Assembly (NCBI GenBank): GCA_963978905.1
Contig: OZ022259.1
Coordinates: forward strand, 24,836,068-24,900,067
From: Trichostrongylus colubriformis
Lineage: Eukaryota; Nematoda; Chromadorea; Rhabditida; Trichostrongylidae
DNA: 64,000 nt
Direction of reading: 5' to 3'
In this document: positions 43,901-56,519 of the stretch, one piece after another
Layout of the letters: each line of letters starts with the position of its first letter
Position numbering within the stretch: position 1 is the first letter of the stretch
Made by a program: the position numbers and the translations under genes
Notes under the pieces: generated by a model
The model's database searches: none
Told to the model about the DNA's origin: nothing
Seen by the model: only the letters and a program-made list of their open reading frames with translations

Positions 43901-45756
43901 CGTGTACGAGGTGTGTCGTCATTGTCCAGAATCCAACCGCAACCCGAGATTTCTTCGCCTCTCACCGGTTGTCGTACCGTCCGACGTCGGAGACGGCAGA
44001 GCCCGGTGTGCGGGGTACTGAGGCTGTTTTTCTGGTGGTTGAGCGTTTTGTTCCCTGGTGTCCTGACGAAGCATTGCCAGCGCGTCCGCAGGTCCCTTCC
44101 TCAACCATCGAATGAGAGGGAAGGGGGAGGGGGGGGGGAGGGGGTCCGCTCTGCTAGGACTTTACTCCTTCTCAGCATGCTTGAACCTGCCAGGCGCATT
44201 TGCCGAAGCAAAAGACTCCCGCTGTGCATCGCAGTCCAGTCCCATTGCCACCCACTCGCCACGATTAGGCGTCGGACCGTCGAGGGGCCAGACAACATAG
44301 CTCAATGAAATTCATATCGTATCAAGAGAGAACCTAACGATATTGTACAGAAAGCAACTGACAGAAACTCTGTATACGACGAATAGTTATGACATTTTTA
44401 TTTAACCATGTCGATTACACATAAGTCTTCACGATTTATCTTGGTGCTACAAAAGAAATCACACGGATCCTAATAGGGTGTGTGTCATCACGGACAGCAA
44501 TACATGTTCTGCAACGCGATCCCATACTCTCCACGAGGTTGGTAAGGAGTTCCTGGGGTAGGACATTCCACTCCTCATTCAGTGCGTTTGACAATGGGTG
44601 GATCGTCATTGGTGCATTTGGTGGTGCTGCAATGCGTCTACCCAGTGCATCCCACACGTGCTCGATGGGATTTAAGTCGTGGGAACGGGCGGGCCACTCC
44701 ATTCGCCGGATATCCTCTCGTCCTAGAAGCTCCTCCACCTGTGCTGCTCGATGCGGTCACGCATTGTCATCCATGAAAATGAAGTCAGGACCGATTGCAG
44801 CTCTGAAAAGACGGGCATGATGTAGGAGAACCCGTCGCAGTAACGTTGACTGGTGAGGGTTCCATGCTCGCAAATCTGGAGGTCAGTGCGTCTATGCAAC
44901 ATGATGCCTCTTCATACCATAACACCTCGACCACCAGAACGATCGCGTTCGACAATGTTTCCGGGGGTGTTGCGTGTTCCCACCTCTCGCCATATGAGGG
45001 TGCGTCCACAATCACTGCTCAGACTGAACCTGCTCTCATGCTAAAAGAGCACACGGCTCCATTCCTCATCGGTCCATTCGCCATGCTCCTGGCACCACCG
45101 TAAACGGTCTCGCCGATGCGTGGGGATCAAAGGAACACAACGTAACGGTCGTCAGGCGAAGAGACCACCCCCATGCAGTCGTCTTGCCACTGTAGCGTGA
45201 GATGGCTTGCCCTAGAGTCCTGTTAAACGTCGTTGCAACGGCCGAAGCCGATTGACGAGGATCTCTTTGCACAATGTAGCGGTCGCCGCTTGGAGTAGTT
45301 GTCCTTGATCGGCCACCTCCTCGTCTTCGGGCAGCAGAACTAAAGGCTTGGAATGCTCTCCATGCACGTGAAACAACGCTGTCAGCGATACCGAACTCCT
45401 GGGCTACACTCGTTATGGTTCGACCTTCTTCAAGTTTCCCTATGATCCTTCCTCGAGGGAAGTCATCCAGATGCCCTCTTCGGGACATGTTGTATCTAAG
45501 AATACAACCACAGTTCTTTGCAGCTACTCTTTGGATGAGAAAAATTTTTTTTTAATCCCATAGACTGCCTTGATTTACGCGGTCGGCCATATTTGGCGCC
45601 TGATTCAAGCTCTTCTTCCACCGAGAAAAGTCTAGCGTCCTGTGCATATCCCTTAGGCCAGTGGCAACATACCCCCACTCTTTCATTTACTTCCACCCAG
45701 TCATTAGTGTTTTATGTTACTTTACTCATCTCGACCCTAAGTTTTGCACACTACTG
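40953..45756 (-). mobile_element. Tc1-like DNA transposon, interrupted by an RTE element
   Basis: The termini CACTGGTGTGCAAAACTTAG (left) and, inverted, CAGTAGTGTGCAAAACTTAG (right) are flanked by TA at 40951-40952 and 45757-45758. Without the nested retrotransposon the element is about 1.5 kb, normal for Tc1. The transposase on the minus strand begins MSRRGHLDDFPRGRIIG (45488), with helix-turn-helix domains in 45066-45488, and ends in a DDE domain with SHDLNPIEHVWDALGRR (44436-44738). It is broken: the conserved DDNARPHRA block reads DDNA-stop-PHRA at 44757-44759, and frames shift near 45.07 kb. Confidence 0.88.
41018..44286 (-). mobile_element. RTE-like non-LTR retrotransposon, full length, decayed
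   Basis: Flanked by the 13-bp target duplication GCCAGACAACATA at 41005-41017 and 44287-44299. The minus strand encodes an APE endonuclease (43093-43965: [32 protein letters not shown]; the usual GDFN block reads DDFN), a linker (42592-43044), the RT start (42164-42643: SGTAPGPDKI, DLRNYRPISLLSVLYKLFTK) and the RT core (41295-42296: FVDYEKAFDSV, GVRQGDTISP, RFADDIVIF), then a C-terminal RPRGRPPKRWGDVF (41050-41427). Frameshifts near 43.08, 42.6, 42.29 and 41.35 kb disable it. The 3' end carries short (CTTA)-type repeats, typical of RTE. It lies in the same orientation as its Tc1-like host. Confidence 0.9.
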
Positions 45757-48337
45757 TAGTTGCCATCGTAGATTGAAAGCGAGCGACCATCAGAAAAGAA
45801 GACGCCAGTACGTGGGTACAGGTAAAGCAGCTCAATACCGCTCTAGAAAGCGACATCCATCCGAAGACAGGTCTGGTCTCCATTTGGTAATGTTCGAAGC
45901 ATGTCACTTTGAAGTTCACTGTGGTAGCATCGTCATTGACTGCGTGCAATAGCATGGCCTTGTAGAGAATTTAGCAGTCTTCTGGATGAGATTCTGTGGG
46001 TAGTTGATAAACATCTCCACATTCGTGACTTGGATATTCATACAAGAAGTTGTTTCGTTTGTACTTCTCCGTCTACTATATCCACTCAATCTTGGCTGAC
46101 ACTGGTCTGCTGTCTGGCTTTGCTCAGCTCTTCTCATGGAGCCAAGTTGCCATAAACAGCTCAAAAAGGAAGTCGGACTAATCTTCGTCTCAAAATAAAA
46201 CCATCTTCGGAAGAGTGGTATCTATTCGCTTGCGAATAGATAAGAATGGTGTGAAAAGTTGTGATAATCACTGCACTGGATTCTCGGTTGTATAAAAAGT
46301 TATTCAGTTGGAATATCGTTGAAGGAGGTACATTAACATATTGGCGACCGCGTCGTTTACACTTGTCTGGCGGGTGGGAACGCTCATTGACCCCACGCGT
46401 GGTAACACGTCTGTTACCGAACACTTTTTCTTAGAGAACCTTTTTTCATTCTTTTTTTCTTTTTCATTTTATTTTTTCTCGTTGAGCTTGTGTAATGATT
46501 TCTAGCCTTGATATAGGGTAGGGGGCGATTGGTCGAATTTTCGCCTCGCGGCGCTGTCAGTACGAGTCGTTTGGAGTTCCGCTCAAGACGCAGTGAATTG
46601 GTACCGAGAAGGATCTCTAAAGATTGCAGTTCGGACGCTTCGGAAGTTCGTCTATGTTGTTGTAGTTGCTGTTTCAACAGATAAAGCTGCAAACGACTCG
46701 CACTCGCCGTGCCGCTCGCCTGGGGCGGCCGCGCAAAAATTCGACCAATCGATACCCACCCCTCGATATATAGCCCTTGATTGTAATTATATTTAACAAC
46801 AGATGGATGCTACAAATTGCTCTCCCTAACTGGAGGTCCTTGAAAATATACTAGTGATAGGTTTGAACGGGCGTGTGGCCTTACGTCGAAAAATCACGTT
46901 TTTGCCCGCGGCGAGTCCGGGTTTGTTTATTGAGCTTGTTTACTTTGTTGTTGTTTGTTGATGTTTTTACCTTTTCAATCTTTTTTGTTGAGTTTAGTCG
47001 TTTTAGACTTCCAAAGATCGAACTGTGGTGAAGAGCGCAGAGGAAAAGGGGGTGAAGAGCGCAGGGCATCTCACTATGGACATTATGCCTTATCCCAGTA
47101 CAGACAGAAATCACTTCACTACACTTAGGCCCAAGCAAAATTTAAAAAAAAGGATTAGCAGGAATATTGACCTGAGAGTGCAGATTGACCCCTAAAAAAT
47201 CCACTCATGTTGCTTAGATGGGCAACTTTTTATTGAATGCCCCCTCTTTGCGATAGCACCCTGCAATTATACAGTGTGCATCACTGCATCATGGCTCAGC
47301 TTTCAAAAAACAACAAATGCAGCTCTTTTAAAGGGCTCCCACAGTATCACAGTTTTGGATTCGCGGAATCCCAGCGGACAGCGGCAAGCCGAGCTGATGG
47401 CGCCGCGGGTGCGACGTTGCGAAGCGATTTTTCGACATAAGGCTACACACCCAGTTTGAACACATCGAATCAGATTATTACAAACTCAAAATTTCCTTAA
47501 TTTTATAACAGCGACATGCCGTCATTTAGCATCAGTTATTTTCAATCTAAGCCTTAAAAGCGCGGTTGGTACCAACCGATCACTCATTTATCTAAGAATA
47601 GGTCAACAACTAGAAGCGGTTTCATTGTCTACGCTTTTAGCAATAATGTATATGAACGACGGGAACATATTTTTGAAAAAAATCGACTAGAATGCCGGGA
47701 GGAAATTGTGAAAATTAGTTGCGATCCGACGTCTTGTCACACGGTCGGCAACGTGTTAACTAGGTAATATGATCTTGCGACGTCCTACTACATTCCTATC
47801 ACTGATTATTTTGCAGGCAAAGGGTTACTTAGCGCACACAGCTTTCTTTCCGGGTATCTGCTGACCGTGCTTTCTGCACTAGACTGTTTCGACTGAGTAA
47901 AACAGCTTAAGTTTGAACGCAAGAATAGCTTTTCTAGTACCAAAATCAACTTTTACCCGTTTCCGCCTGCTCGTTGCATTCATATAAGCGAACAAATAAA
48001 TGAAGTAGATTGCGACCGGCGTAATAGCAATTGAATAGGTCAAATATTTGCTTTTCTCCTGAAAAAATTTATTGTTCTAGTTGTGCGCTGCTTGAACTGT
48101 ATGTGGTTACGCTCCCTTAATTGAATTTCTCATAGTAAGCGAAATGGAAGTGTACGATTCACTTGGAAAGCTTCTCACTGTTTCAAGGAATGCCTAGTTA
48201 CATGGAGCATAACGGGCGATTTTTTAGGATTGCACGCAAACTAGCAATTTTCGAAAATCAGCCCTTTCTACATCTACCGCACATGTGTGTCGTGTAGGCC
48301 GCTATCAAGAGCTATCAAGTTTTAGGAGTATACTTGA
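45757..48337. other. Intergenic, no gene recognised
   Basis: 2.6 kb without supported exons. It has T-rich tracts near 46440-46480, a duplicated GAAGAGCGCAG word at 47033-47068, and at 47330-47455 a segment distantly similar to 24740-24890 (GTGCGACGTTGCGAAGCGAT). Short frames here lack motifs. Confidence 0.4.
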
Positions 48338-48396
48338 TCCATTTTCACAGCCCATCAGGTGGCAGTTAGTGCCACCTGATGGGCTGTGAAAATGGA
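48338..48396. repeat. Perfect 27-bp-arm hairpin
   Basis: TCCATTTTCACAGCCCATCA...GGTGGCA (48338-48364), a 5-nt GTTAG loop, then the exact reverse complement to 48396. Confidence 0.85.
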
Positions 48397-48471
48397 CAAA
48401 CATCCTCAAAGGCACATTCCGCTGGACGTCTAGGAAGTACGGTCCGGTGCAACGTGCGTTTTCCATGTATT

Positions 48472-49330
48472 AGGTCGTTCGGAAAGTTCTTGCAGTGCTT
48501 GACCTCTAATTTCAAGTGCGCATATCTCGACTCATACAAGACTTTATCAATTCAGATGAGAACCGGAGAATCAGTGGAGTTTTGCCAACAAGATACACGC
48601 TTGCTTATTTCGTGCTCAAAACTGTGGAGATCTAGAGACGACGAATTCGTGAAGGTCTCTTCAACATCGTGTTGGGTCTTATAGCGTTTCTTCCGAAAAA
48701 AAAGCTGTTCAGACGCTCGAACGAATGGTAACCGGTGAAGCCAGGTTAGATATACGGTGGATCAGCACACTCTCGTTGCCCAGTCCATTCAACTTTTGAA
48801 ATTGTGTGTGCAACATGGGCCCATGCGTTATCCTGGAGAAAGATAGGTTCCTTCCTATTACCCTATAATGAGCTCATGATCTGCGGTCTGCGATACCTCG
48901 CGAGCTCTCCTCAGCACTTTCTGACCGTAATAGTTTCGTCGCGATCCATGAAGCTATGGTAGATTAGAGCAGCCGCTGACCACCATATCGCCGCCATGCT
49001 GACGAGGATGACCGCTACTAGCTTCAACTTTGTCCAGCCACTGTGCATCTCGTCGTCGATCGTCCTACGGAATCCGGTTTTTCATCATGTGTCGCGATGA
49101 GGGTAGGAAATGAATCGTTTGTGAGTGGAGAAAAAGGATTTATGAGACGTATGGAAATGTAGCTAGTCCATTTTGTTCTACAGACTTGAGAAAAAGTCAG
49201 GATCTATTTTAGTTACTATGTTTGAGTAGAAAGAGAAGCGGCTCCAATATGGTATAGGCAACCCTAGGGAAGAATAAAAACAATTCAGAAAGTAGAACAC
49301 TCGAAATCGCGAGATTTTTCCGAACGACCT
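48472..49330 (-). mobile_element. Decayed mariner element
   Basis: The ends AGGTCGTTCGGAAAGTTCTT and, inverted, AGGTCGTTCGGAAAAATCTC bound about 860 bp. On the minus strand, 48926-48996 encodes MAAIWWSAAALIYHSFMDRD, the mariner block before the second catalytic aspartate. Flanking traces (DDRRRDAQWLDK) are in another frame, so it is frameshifted and dead. Confidence 0.75.
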
Positions 49331-49985
49331 CATAGAAAGGTATGCATTCTCCAATAAGTACCATGTAAAAAAATTCATGGTTACTTGTAAATCATGTTAG
49401 AACCTAATCAGCAGGTTTCCATCCAGATAGCTAAAGTGGGCTAGAAGCACTATCTTCTGCCCAATGATCAAGGCCTTGCAAGTTGTCACTTCTTGAATTG
49501 TGTTTCTGAGGGTATTATAAGAAATCAATCTACTGTTCGTGAAAAATTTGAAATTAAGAGAAAAACGAACGTCAGCTCCTTTCAGACCATGTAAAAGCTC
49601 CGTGAGAGCGAAAAGCTGAAAAAATTCGCCTCAATTCTGTAGCCACCCCTTCCTATTTGATGTTTTTGTTGTAGTTGTTTCCATATTTCTATTTTTCTGT
49701 GGTCACGATTGTGCCTACTGGTCCTTGCACTGTACGTCTTATCTAATTGCCTCTGTGGCCCTCCACTTGTTTTTGTCAAGTTGCAGGCTGGAGCGTTTAT
49801 GAGCAGAGGATTGATTCAGAGCCGCAAAAGTCAATGATAAGTGTAAACAGTGAAACGAAGCGTCATGCGGAATTAATAGGGATGAAGCAGGGGAATTTTT
49901 ATAATCACTCCAGGGCTCAGCATGGTAGATGTCGTCGTCGATCAGGGCAATCCTTCGTCGTCTCATTGTCTGATACGACGTTCTA
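49331..49985. other. Spacer between two mariner elements
   Basis: No gene or repeat recognised. Confidence 0.4.
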
Positions 49986-49988
49986 TTA

Positions 49989-51160
49989 GGTCGTGGCGAA
50001 AATAATATTCGTTTTTGCACCTGCTATGCTCCACTTCATAATTCATTGAAAAATTAGGCAAATACATTAATTCGATGTGTCGTGCGGGAGCACATTTTTT
50101 GAGCTATTGTACAAATTTTTCTCGTTTCTCTGCCACCATTTCTTCTACGATTTTGGGTCACCCGCGAAGATGTTGTCAAGACGCGAAATCCGACTCATCA
50201 TGCTCCAGAAGTACAAACTCGGCTGTAATGCTGCGGAAACAGCCAGGAATATCACCGACGCATGGGGCGGAGATACTACAAATGAGCGCACCACGCGTGA
50301 ATGGTTCGACGAATTTCGAAATGAAGACTTCAACCTGGAAGTTTAGGAGGAACGCGTTCGACCATCGGGTAAAGACGACGAATTGAAGCCCCAGAAAGAA
50401 GCCAACACAAGAGCATCACAAGAGAAATTGCTGAAGGGCTGGGAGTTGACTTTGGAACTGTAGCACGTTATTTGAAGAAAATTGGGAAAGTAAAAAAAAC
50501 CTGACAAGTGCATTCCACATGAGTTGACTGAGCACCAGCAATCTCGTTATCTCGAAGACTGTTCGTGTAATCTTTATCGGAAGAAAACGATCCTTTTCTA
50601 CAACGTATTGTGCCGTGTGACCAAAAGTGGATTAAACGACGATAGACGACGGTCAGAACAGTGCTTGGATCACGACGAAGCTCCTAAACATTTTCCAGAG
50701 CCTGAGTTACATCAAAAAAGGTCATGGTGGCTGTTTGGTGGTCTAAAGCCCGTTTGATAAACTACAGCTTTTCAGCCGGCATTAACAAGCAGAAAAGGCG
50801 CGATCCTACCTCATGACAATGCCTGACCGCATGCTTCTCTGATGACAAAAAAACTGATGGAATGAGCTATGGAACTCTCGACCATCCTCCATACTCATCA
50901 GACCTTTCCCCTGCGAATATCACTTTTCCAACATCTCAAAATTTTTTACGCGAGTAATGTTTCCGAAACTAAGAAAAGACATTTAACGATTTCGTCAATT
51001 CCAGAACTCCAGAATTTCGTGCTGCCGGAATATCTAAACTACTTCCATGTCGGCAGAAATGCGTTGATTATTTAGGTCGCTATTTCGATTGAAAAGCAAC
51101 ACTTTGAAGCGAGTTGATATTTTAAAATATTTGCTAACGGTCATTATTTTCGCCACGACC
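49989..51160 (+). mobile_element. Mariner transposon, near full length, decayed
   Basis: The TIRs GGTCGTGGCGAAAATAATAT (left) and, inverted, GGTCGTGGCGAAAATAATGA (right) bound about 1.17 kb. The transposase starts near 50170 (MLSRREIRLIMLQKYKLGCN), a mariner N-terminal domain. Later blocks are visible in shifting frames: DDRRRSEQ and LDHDEAPKHFPEPELHQK around 50640-50720, then LDHPPYSPDLSPANITF near 50880. A TAG at 50344 and several frameshifts inactivate it. It is a different family from those at 13694 and 48472, judged by its termini. Confidence 0.85.
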
Positions 51161-51657
51161 TTAACGGCGTCGAGCAGACCCATAATCTAAGTGGTCTGCT
51201 TTGTTGGACTGATCAGCGTCCCAAGCAGGACGATGAATCCTATCTGATTTTATGAAGGCAGATCTCATTCTTCCTCACTCCTCGCAATGTCCCATATTAT
51301 TCACTGAACCGCAACAGCAGAGTTGACGGAAACAAACTTCTTCGGGTATGGGATATTTACCGGACTCGTCGTCCGTGTGCCACGCTTATTAGCTAGTGCT
51401 TTCTGCACCGCGGTTCCTTCTGAAATGTGTGCGTTTTTTGTGCATCGCAATGAAGCTTACTATAGCAGCAAACGGTGTGATATCATAAACGGCGAAAAAA
51501 ATTCGGTTCAAAGGTCCAAACACAGAGTGATATGAATCATCGTGAGGGTATTGTTCGCTGACATCTATCGTAAACTCGAGAGAACCTGAAATGCAAAGTA
51601 TATTGAAAGAATCATCTGCGATGAGATTAGCGTGCTTCCGGTAGGCTTGTGATAGTA

Positions 51658-52572
51658 GAGGGTGTCCCATAATTACGGGCGCCAATATATTGCAATATTT
51701 TGTTGGCGCCAATAGAGTGAATGAAAAATAAACCCATACACAGCTTTACTCACATCTTATGTAACAAGCAGTCATATCATAAGTTGCTCTGCCCCAACAA
51801 GAATACAGGCTCAAGGCCTCTCTATCACTCAACCACCCATGACACGCAAGTTTTTCCATACATTCCTTCCCGAATCTTTCTCAGGGCCACCTTATGTGAC
51901 TCCATACTAGGATGGCTGACTCGTCAGACCTTGCTTCCAGTTGAGGACCCCGGCAGGAGACCAATGGAATCATGTTTGGGAGATTTGACGGACGTTTCGA
52001 AAAGTGATGAGCTCGAACAAATCGGGTCGGCAGGCAGCACTTTTGTATCAGTTTGATTCTATCAACTTAGGCGCCATGCCGCTAAATTCACCAAGTATTG
52101 TTCCGAAGAACTGGTGAGGCCAATGCTTCATTATGTCAGCGTGTTCTTCATGTTCACATTCCCGCAAGCTTTACGCAAAAATCGATGGAAACCAACAGCG
52201 TGTCATTATTGGACCCTCAATCATTACTGGGACCCGCCTGCTGGTACCCAAACACTCTATCGGCATGGTATACCTTACCAAACGTTGTTGGCCAAGTGGG
52301 TAGCTCTTGACGGTTCAGGACGTGAAAATTTTGCTTTAACAAAAGTACGGTGAGATGCGTGTCACCGTTGAAGCGAATGACCGCGAAGTGCATTTGAAAA
52401 ACTTCTGAAATCTCGAAAAAACCATGAGCTTCACCCCGACAAGCATGCACCTCGGTAGAAGAAGATCCTGTGCACCCGCTAAGCAGCAAATGATAGAAAA
52501 AGGATTGATACAATTGTATAGAGGAATACGAAGAAACACGAGTTCAGGCGCCCATAATTTTGGGATACCCTG
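51658..52572. mobile_element. TIR element with GGGTGTCCCA-type ends
   Basis: GAGGGTGTCCCATAATTACG (left) and, inverted, CAGGGTATCCCAAAATTATG (right), with TA at 51656-51657 and 52573-52574. The 915-bp body has diverged frames but no transposase motif that I can name. CAGGGTGTCCCA ends are common among mariner/Tc1 superfamily elements. Confidence 0.7.
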
Positions 52573-54790
52573 TATACTAAGTTGGATCTCCGCAGGTATC
52601 TGCTGAATGGGTCAAAGTTATTTTAAACGCGCACATGCAAGTGCGCTCGGCTTTTTATGAGTGAATGGATCTTCTTTTGTTTTTGTTTGTTAGTTGATGG
52701 TTTGTGTTACTTTCCTTCGTATGGCCAAAATTATGATCGGTCTGCGCCGATTGGACGAAGGGCGTTATTTCCGGAAGTTGTGAAGGATTGTTGGCGTTTT
52801 CACACCTAAATTTGATAAGAACGAGGACCATTTCTTCGTGAATGCAAGAAGAAAGGACGCTCGAAAAGAAGCTACTTAAGCGTCCCGAAGACATCCTTCG
52901 CATTCGACGAATGGTTTTCGAAGTAGAACAGCTGCTAAGACAGGGAATTGACAGGGTTTATGTAGGAACTGTTCGAGAAACGGGTTCACCACGACACATC
53001 AACCTTATCTGTTTGTCGCGGCAATAGCACTGCAAGAACGAAGGATCCTCATGCATGAAGTAGTAAACCTGATGGCAAAGAGCTACTACCATTGACGCAA
53101 AACTGTCTTCGTTGTTGGCGTTAGACTTTTCTACGAGCAATTTCATGAAGCAAAAAGTATTGCATAATGTTCAAAGTGAAAGCAAAGAGCATCTGCATCC
53201 TCCCGCGACGTAACCAGAGTACATTGGGAGTCGAGAATTCCTCGACGTGGGGGTCCTATTTGACCGAAAGGTAGGGGTCGTAATGGCAGAGGTCAGCAAT
53301 GGTCCAAGGCCAAATGATAAGCGGAACGTGCCGTCAGCTGACCCGGTTATGTAAGAATTTTAATTGAATGAACTGATTATGAGCGATCAACACAAAAATC
53401 ACACCGATAAAATACTTAATAATGCTATTCAATCGGCCATAGTTACTGATGCTGTAGAGGTTATGTAGATGTTGAAGGGGGTCGTACTGAAGCGGCCATT
53501 TTCCACGATACCTGGGTGAGCCCTGCTTGTAGCCTTCGACTAAACAGTGTTACGGCAAATCGGACAAATCTTTCTGTAACACACTGTAAAAACCTAAGCA
53601 TGCGAAACCAAGTTCACTCGTCTAATCTGTATGTCATCGTGGAAGTCCCTCCTCATCTTCTCATTGATTTTTAGAACGAAGGAAGTGGTAGATTCTGGCC
53701 AAGTAGAGTCAATCTTTTGACATGCTGCTAAGTTCAATGGAATATTTCTTTCAATGAGATTATTGAAACTGAAAAAGTCAATGAAGAGGCAGTTTGGCGG
53801 CCCCAGTTGGTATCCAGAATGAAGCAGGAATCTCGCAATCCACTTACTGTGGGTGAGCTCTCTCCTTTGACCTTTTCCTGAAATTGCTCGGCATGTTTTA
53901 CCCGTCGTCACTCTTGAAAGAAAAGCTGTCGTTCACCTGTTAGTTACTCTTAACTTGTCGAAATGAAAAACTGTTGTCTGGTATGATAAATTTGATGGCA
54001 TTCGGCGCATGAGTTACGATTTTACGACGTTGATTTGAATTGCTCAGAAGTGCAATGGGATGACACTGTGTAGTTATTAGATGCTTGCTTACCGTACACG
54101 TGAACAAACACAATTATAATGATAGCCACAGAGAAATGATCATGAGCATCTAGTACATGCCTTATGTTAGAGAAGAAAGGCGCAATAGGCTGGAATAATC
54201 AAATCATACACAGTCATTTCTCTAGTATGCGGCGCATGGGAGTTAGAGATAGCCTCTTCGCTGAGATTGTAGTCTCATGCCTGTACCCTGTGAGAAGCCA
54301 TGGAACTGGTTTCCTTCCAACGCACCAGACATGCCTTGGAAGAAGCGAAAAATCGAAGAAACAATGAGCGTCAGGCAAAGGATAATAGGCTGGGTAATGG
54401 AGACCTGTTACAATAGCGTGCCAAAAAGTTCGATATGGCGTGTGATAACACGGTAAGAACGTAGACCAAGCTACGTTTGAACAGTTAATTTACTCGAGCG
54501 GAATACAGCAGTGCTATGCTATCCATCATCATCAGCTTCGTATCACTACTCCAAAAACACAGCTTCTAGTGTGCATGACTGCTACCATCAGCAGTGCAAT
54601 GGGAGCGTCTTCTTCGACGATATCCATCACCGTCAGTTGTACGGTACCTGTTCAACGAAAAGGGCACCTCACTGCAATAGACTCGCTGCTTTGGGCGAAA
54701 GCTGTCAGGTAGGTGCAAATCGACAAATGGCAAGAGACGGACCAAGACCTTCGCGAATTGCTCGCTGTTGCGCGAGGAGAACTCTGTCGA
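52573..54790. other. Intergenic, no gene recognised
   Basis: Weak candidates only: a charged frame at 52842-53027 and a Cys-rich frame at 54511-54798. Neither has enough splice or motif support to call. Confidence 0.35.
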
Positions 54791-54794
54791 CAGC

Positions 54795-56483
54795 GTGAGT
54801 TGTTAATTAGTTTGTGCCTTTCGAGGTTGAATGGTGGAACGTTTATTAAAGTGGCCTGACGTTTCGACTGAATCGTCGTCTTCAAAGGCCTGAACGTGGT
54901 GCAAGGTTTACATTCGGGACTCTAAACCACCAAGCGCTTCATCTTCCCTAGCGGTTCCGACATCGTGTCGAGACCACACAGAGAAACTCCAGCAACACGA
55001 AGAAATACTTACCCTGAAGTTCCACCTAAGAGCGGAAAAACCCGCTACCACACTTTGGTGACAACCAGTAGCAAGTGAAACACATTCGTTGTTCCCGATA
55101 TGGACATACTTGGGAGACGCACATAATGTGTTATCGCTACATTCTACAGCTCGCAGTGTGGTATGAACGGCGACAATTCATTGGTTATTGATGGACGCTC
55201 ATCTCGGCTGTTCATTCTTGGATTCTTGACAGAAATCCAAAACGCTTCTAATGCTTTTCTAGCAGAAATTTCCGTCTCATGCGCCAACACCGTGCACTTG
55301 ATTTCGAATTGAATGCCATCGTGCTCCTCTACTTTGTGTCTCCCAAGAGCTGTTGTTAGGGTACCGCGTCTAATACTAGCTAGATATTCCTTGACTCGAA
55401 TTGCTAGAATCCTCCCCGTGTCTCCTATATAAGTATGGCCACAAGCCCGACACTCAATTTGATAAATCACTCCACTATACATACAATCTCCTGCCTTGCC
55501 GTGTGGGCAGATAGCACAATTATCTGATAAGCACTGCCTATCATAGAGTCTGTTGCGCACCAGTTGCTTTTTAAGATTTTCGTAAAGAATGTTCACTAAC
55601 TGAACATCGTCTTGCAACTGTGCTCTTCTAATACTCTTTTGAATGGCAGCGCTCACCTTGTCGGATATAAAGCGAAGACAGAGGGGTAATTTTGGTCGAC
55701 GCGGTACCTCTTGTGGAGCGACACGTCGTCTTCGTGATCCTGGTGCCGCATAGCCATTGGCAATGGCTATTTCTGTAGCCAGCTTACGTGATTCATGTCG
55801 TTCAACATCACCTGTACACATCGCCATAGCCGTTTTGAACATGTTGCCGACAACCGCTCGTTTAACGGCAGTGGGATGAGCCGATGAAGTGTGAATAAAG
55901 ATGTTCTTAGAGCTACTCTTGCGGTACCATTTCACACGTATGACGCCGTCGGATACCTTGACTTGTGTGTTGAGGTAAGGGAGCCAACCGTCGTGTGGTG
56001 ATTCGCGTGTGAGTTTGATGTACTGTGACTGTTCATTCACTAGGCGGAAACATCCATTTCGGATTGTGTTGATGTTACAATGGAACAGTCGTCTATGTAC
56101 CTACAGTACATCAAAGGGAGACGCCTGAGCACCGGTTCTTCGATTCTACCCATGAAACAAACAGCAAGTACCGGTGCTAAGCGTTGACCCATGGCTAGAC
56201 CTCTAATTTGAGAAAAGTATGTTCCTGCCCATTTGAAGATGTTACAATTTAAGCATTCCTTGACTAGAGTCATTATGGATCGTTTACCAAGTCCAAAAGA
56301 CCGTATGTTGTGCATATGCCTGTCAAGTATCTCTGACAATGCCTGCAAGGCCTGCTCGTTTTGGACATTGGTATAAAGTGACGTGACATCGAATGACTCC
56401 ACTACAGCATCTCCTTCAATGTTGAAGCTGTGTAGAATCTCAAGGAATCAGTTGGTATTGGGCAGGTGAGAGGGAACCATAGG
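54795..56483 (-). mobile_element. Penelope-like element, left (inverted) copy
   Basis: Mirror image of the right copy. The minus-strand frames 56040-56402 (FDVTSLYTNVQNEQ, palm with CRYIDDC) and 55144-56040 (connector and GIY-YIG domain, YSGVIYQIECRACG then YIGDTGR) are one coding sequence broken by a 4-bp deletion near 56040. Relative to the right copy, an Arg codon is also changed to a stop near 56449. The outer end, 54795-55020, is a terminal repeat with no coding capacity. Reverse transcriptase motifs upstream of RT3 are absent, so the copy is 5'-truncated at the palindrome centre. Confidence 0.88.
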
Positions 56484-56519
56484 CAACAGTTGGCTCACAA
56501 TGCTGTTAAGAAACCACGA
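56484..56519. other. Asymmetric centre of the Penelope palindrome
   Basis: About 36 bp (GGCAACAGTTGGCTCACAAT...) separate the two arms. Bases up to 56483 and from 56520 are inverted copies (GGTTCCCTCTCACCTGCCCA and its complement). Confidence 0.8.

Noticed and set aside
52842..53027. Charged 61-codon frame that could be an exon
   Set aside because: No convincing acceptor or donor with continuing frame; the opposite strand is equally open.
54511..54798. Cysteine-rich frame with a possible GTAGGT donor
   Set aside because: It suggests a secreted Cys-rich exon, but no partner exon, signal peptide or family can be recognised, and its end runs into the Penelope boundary.
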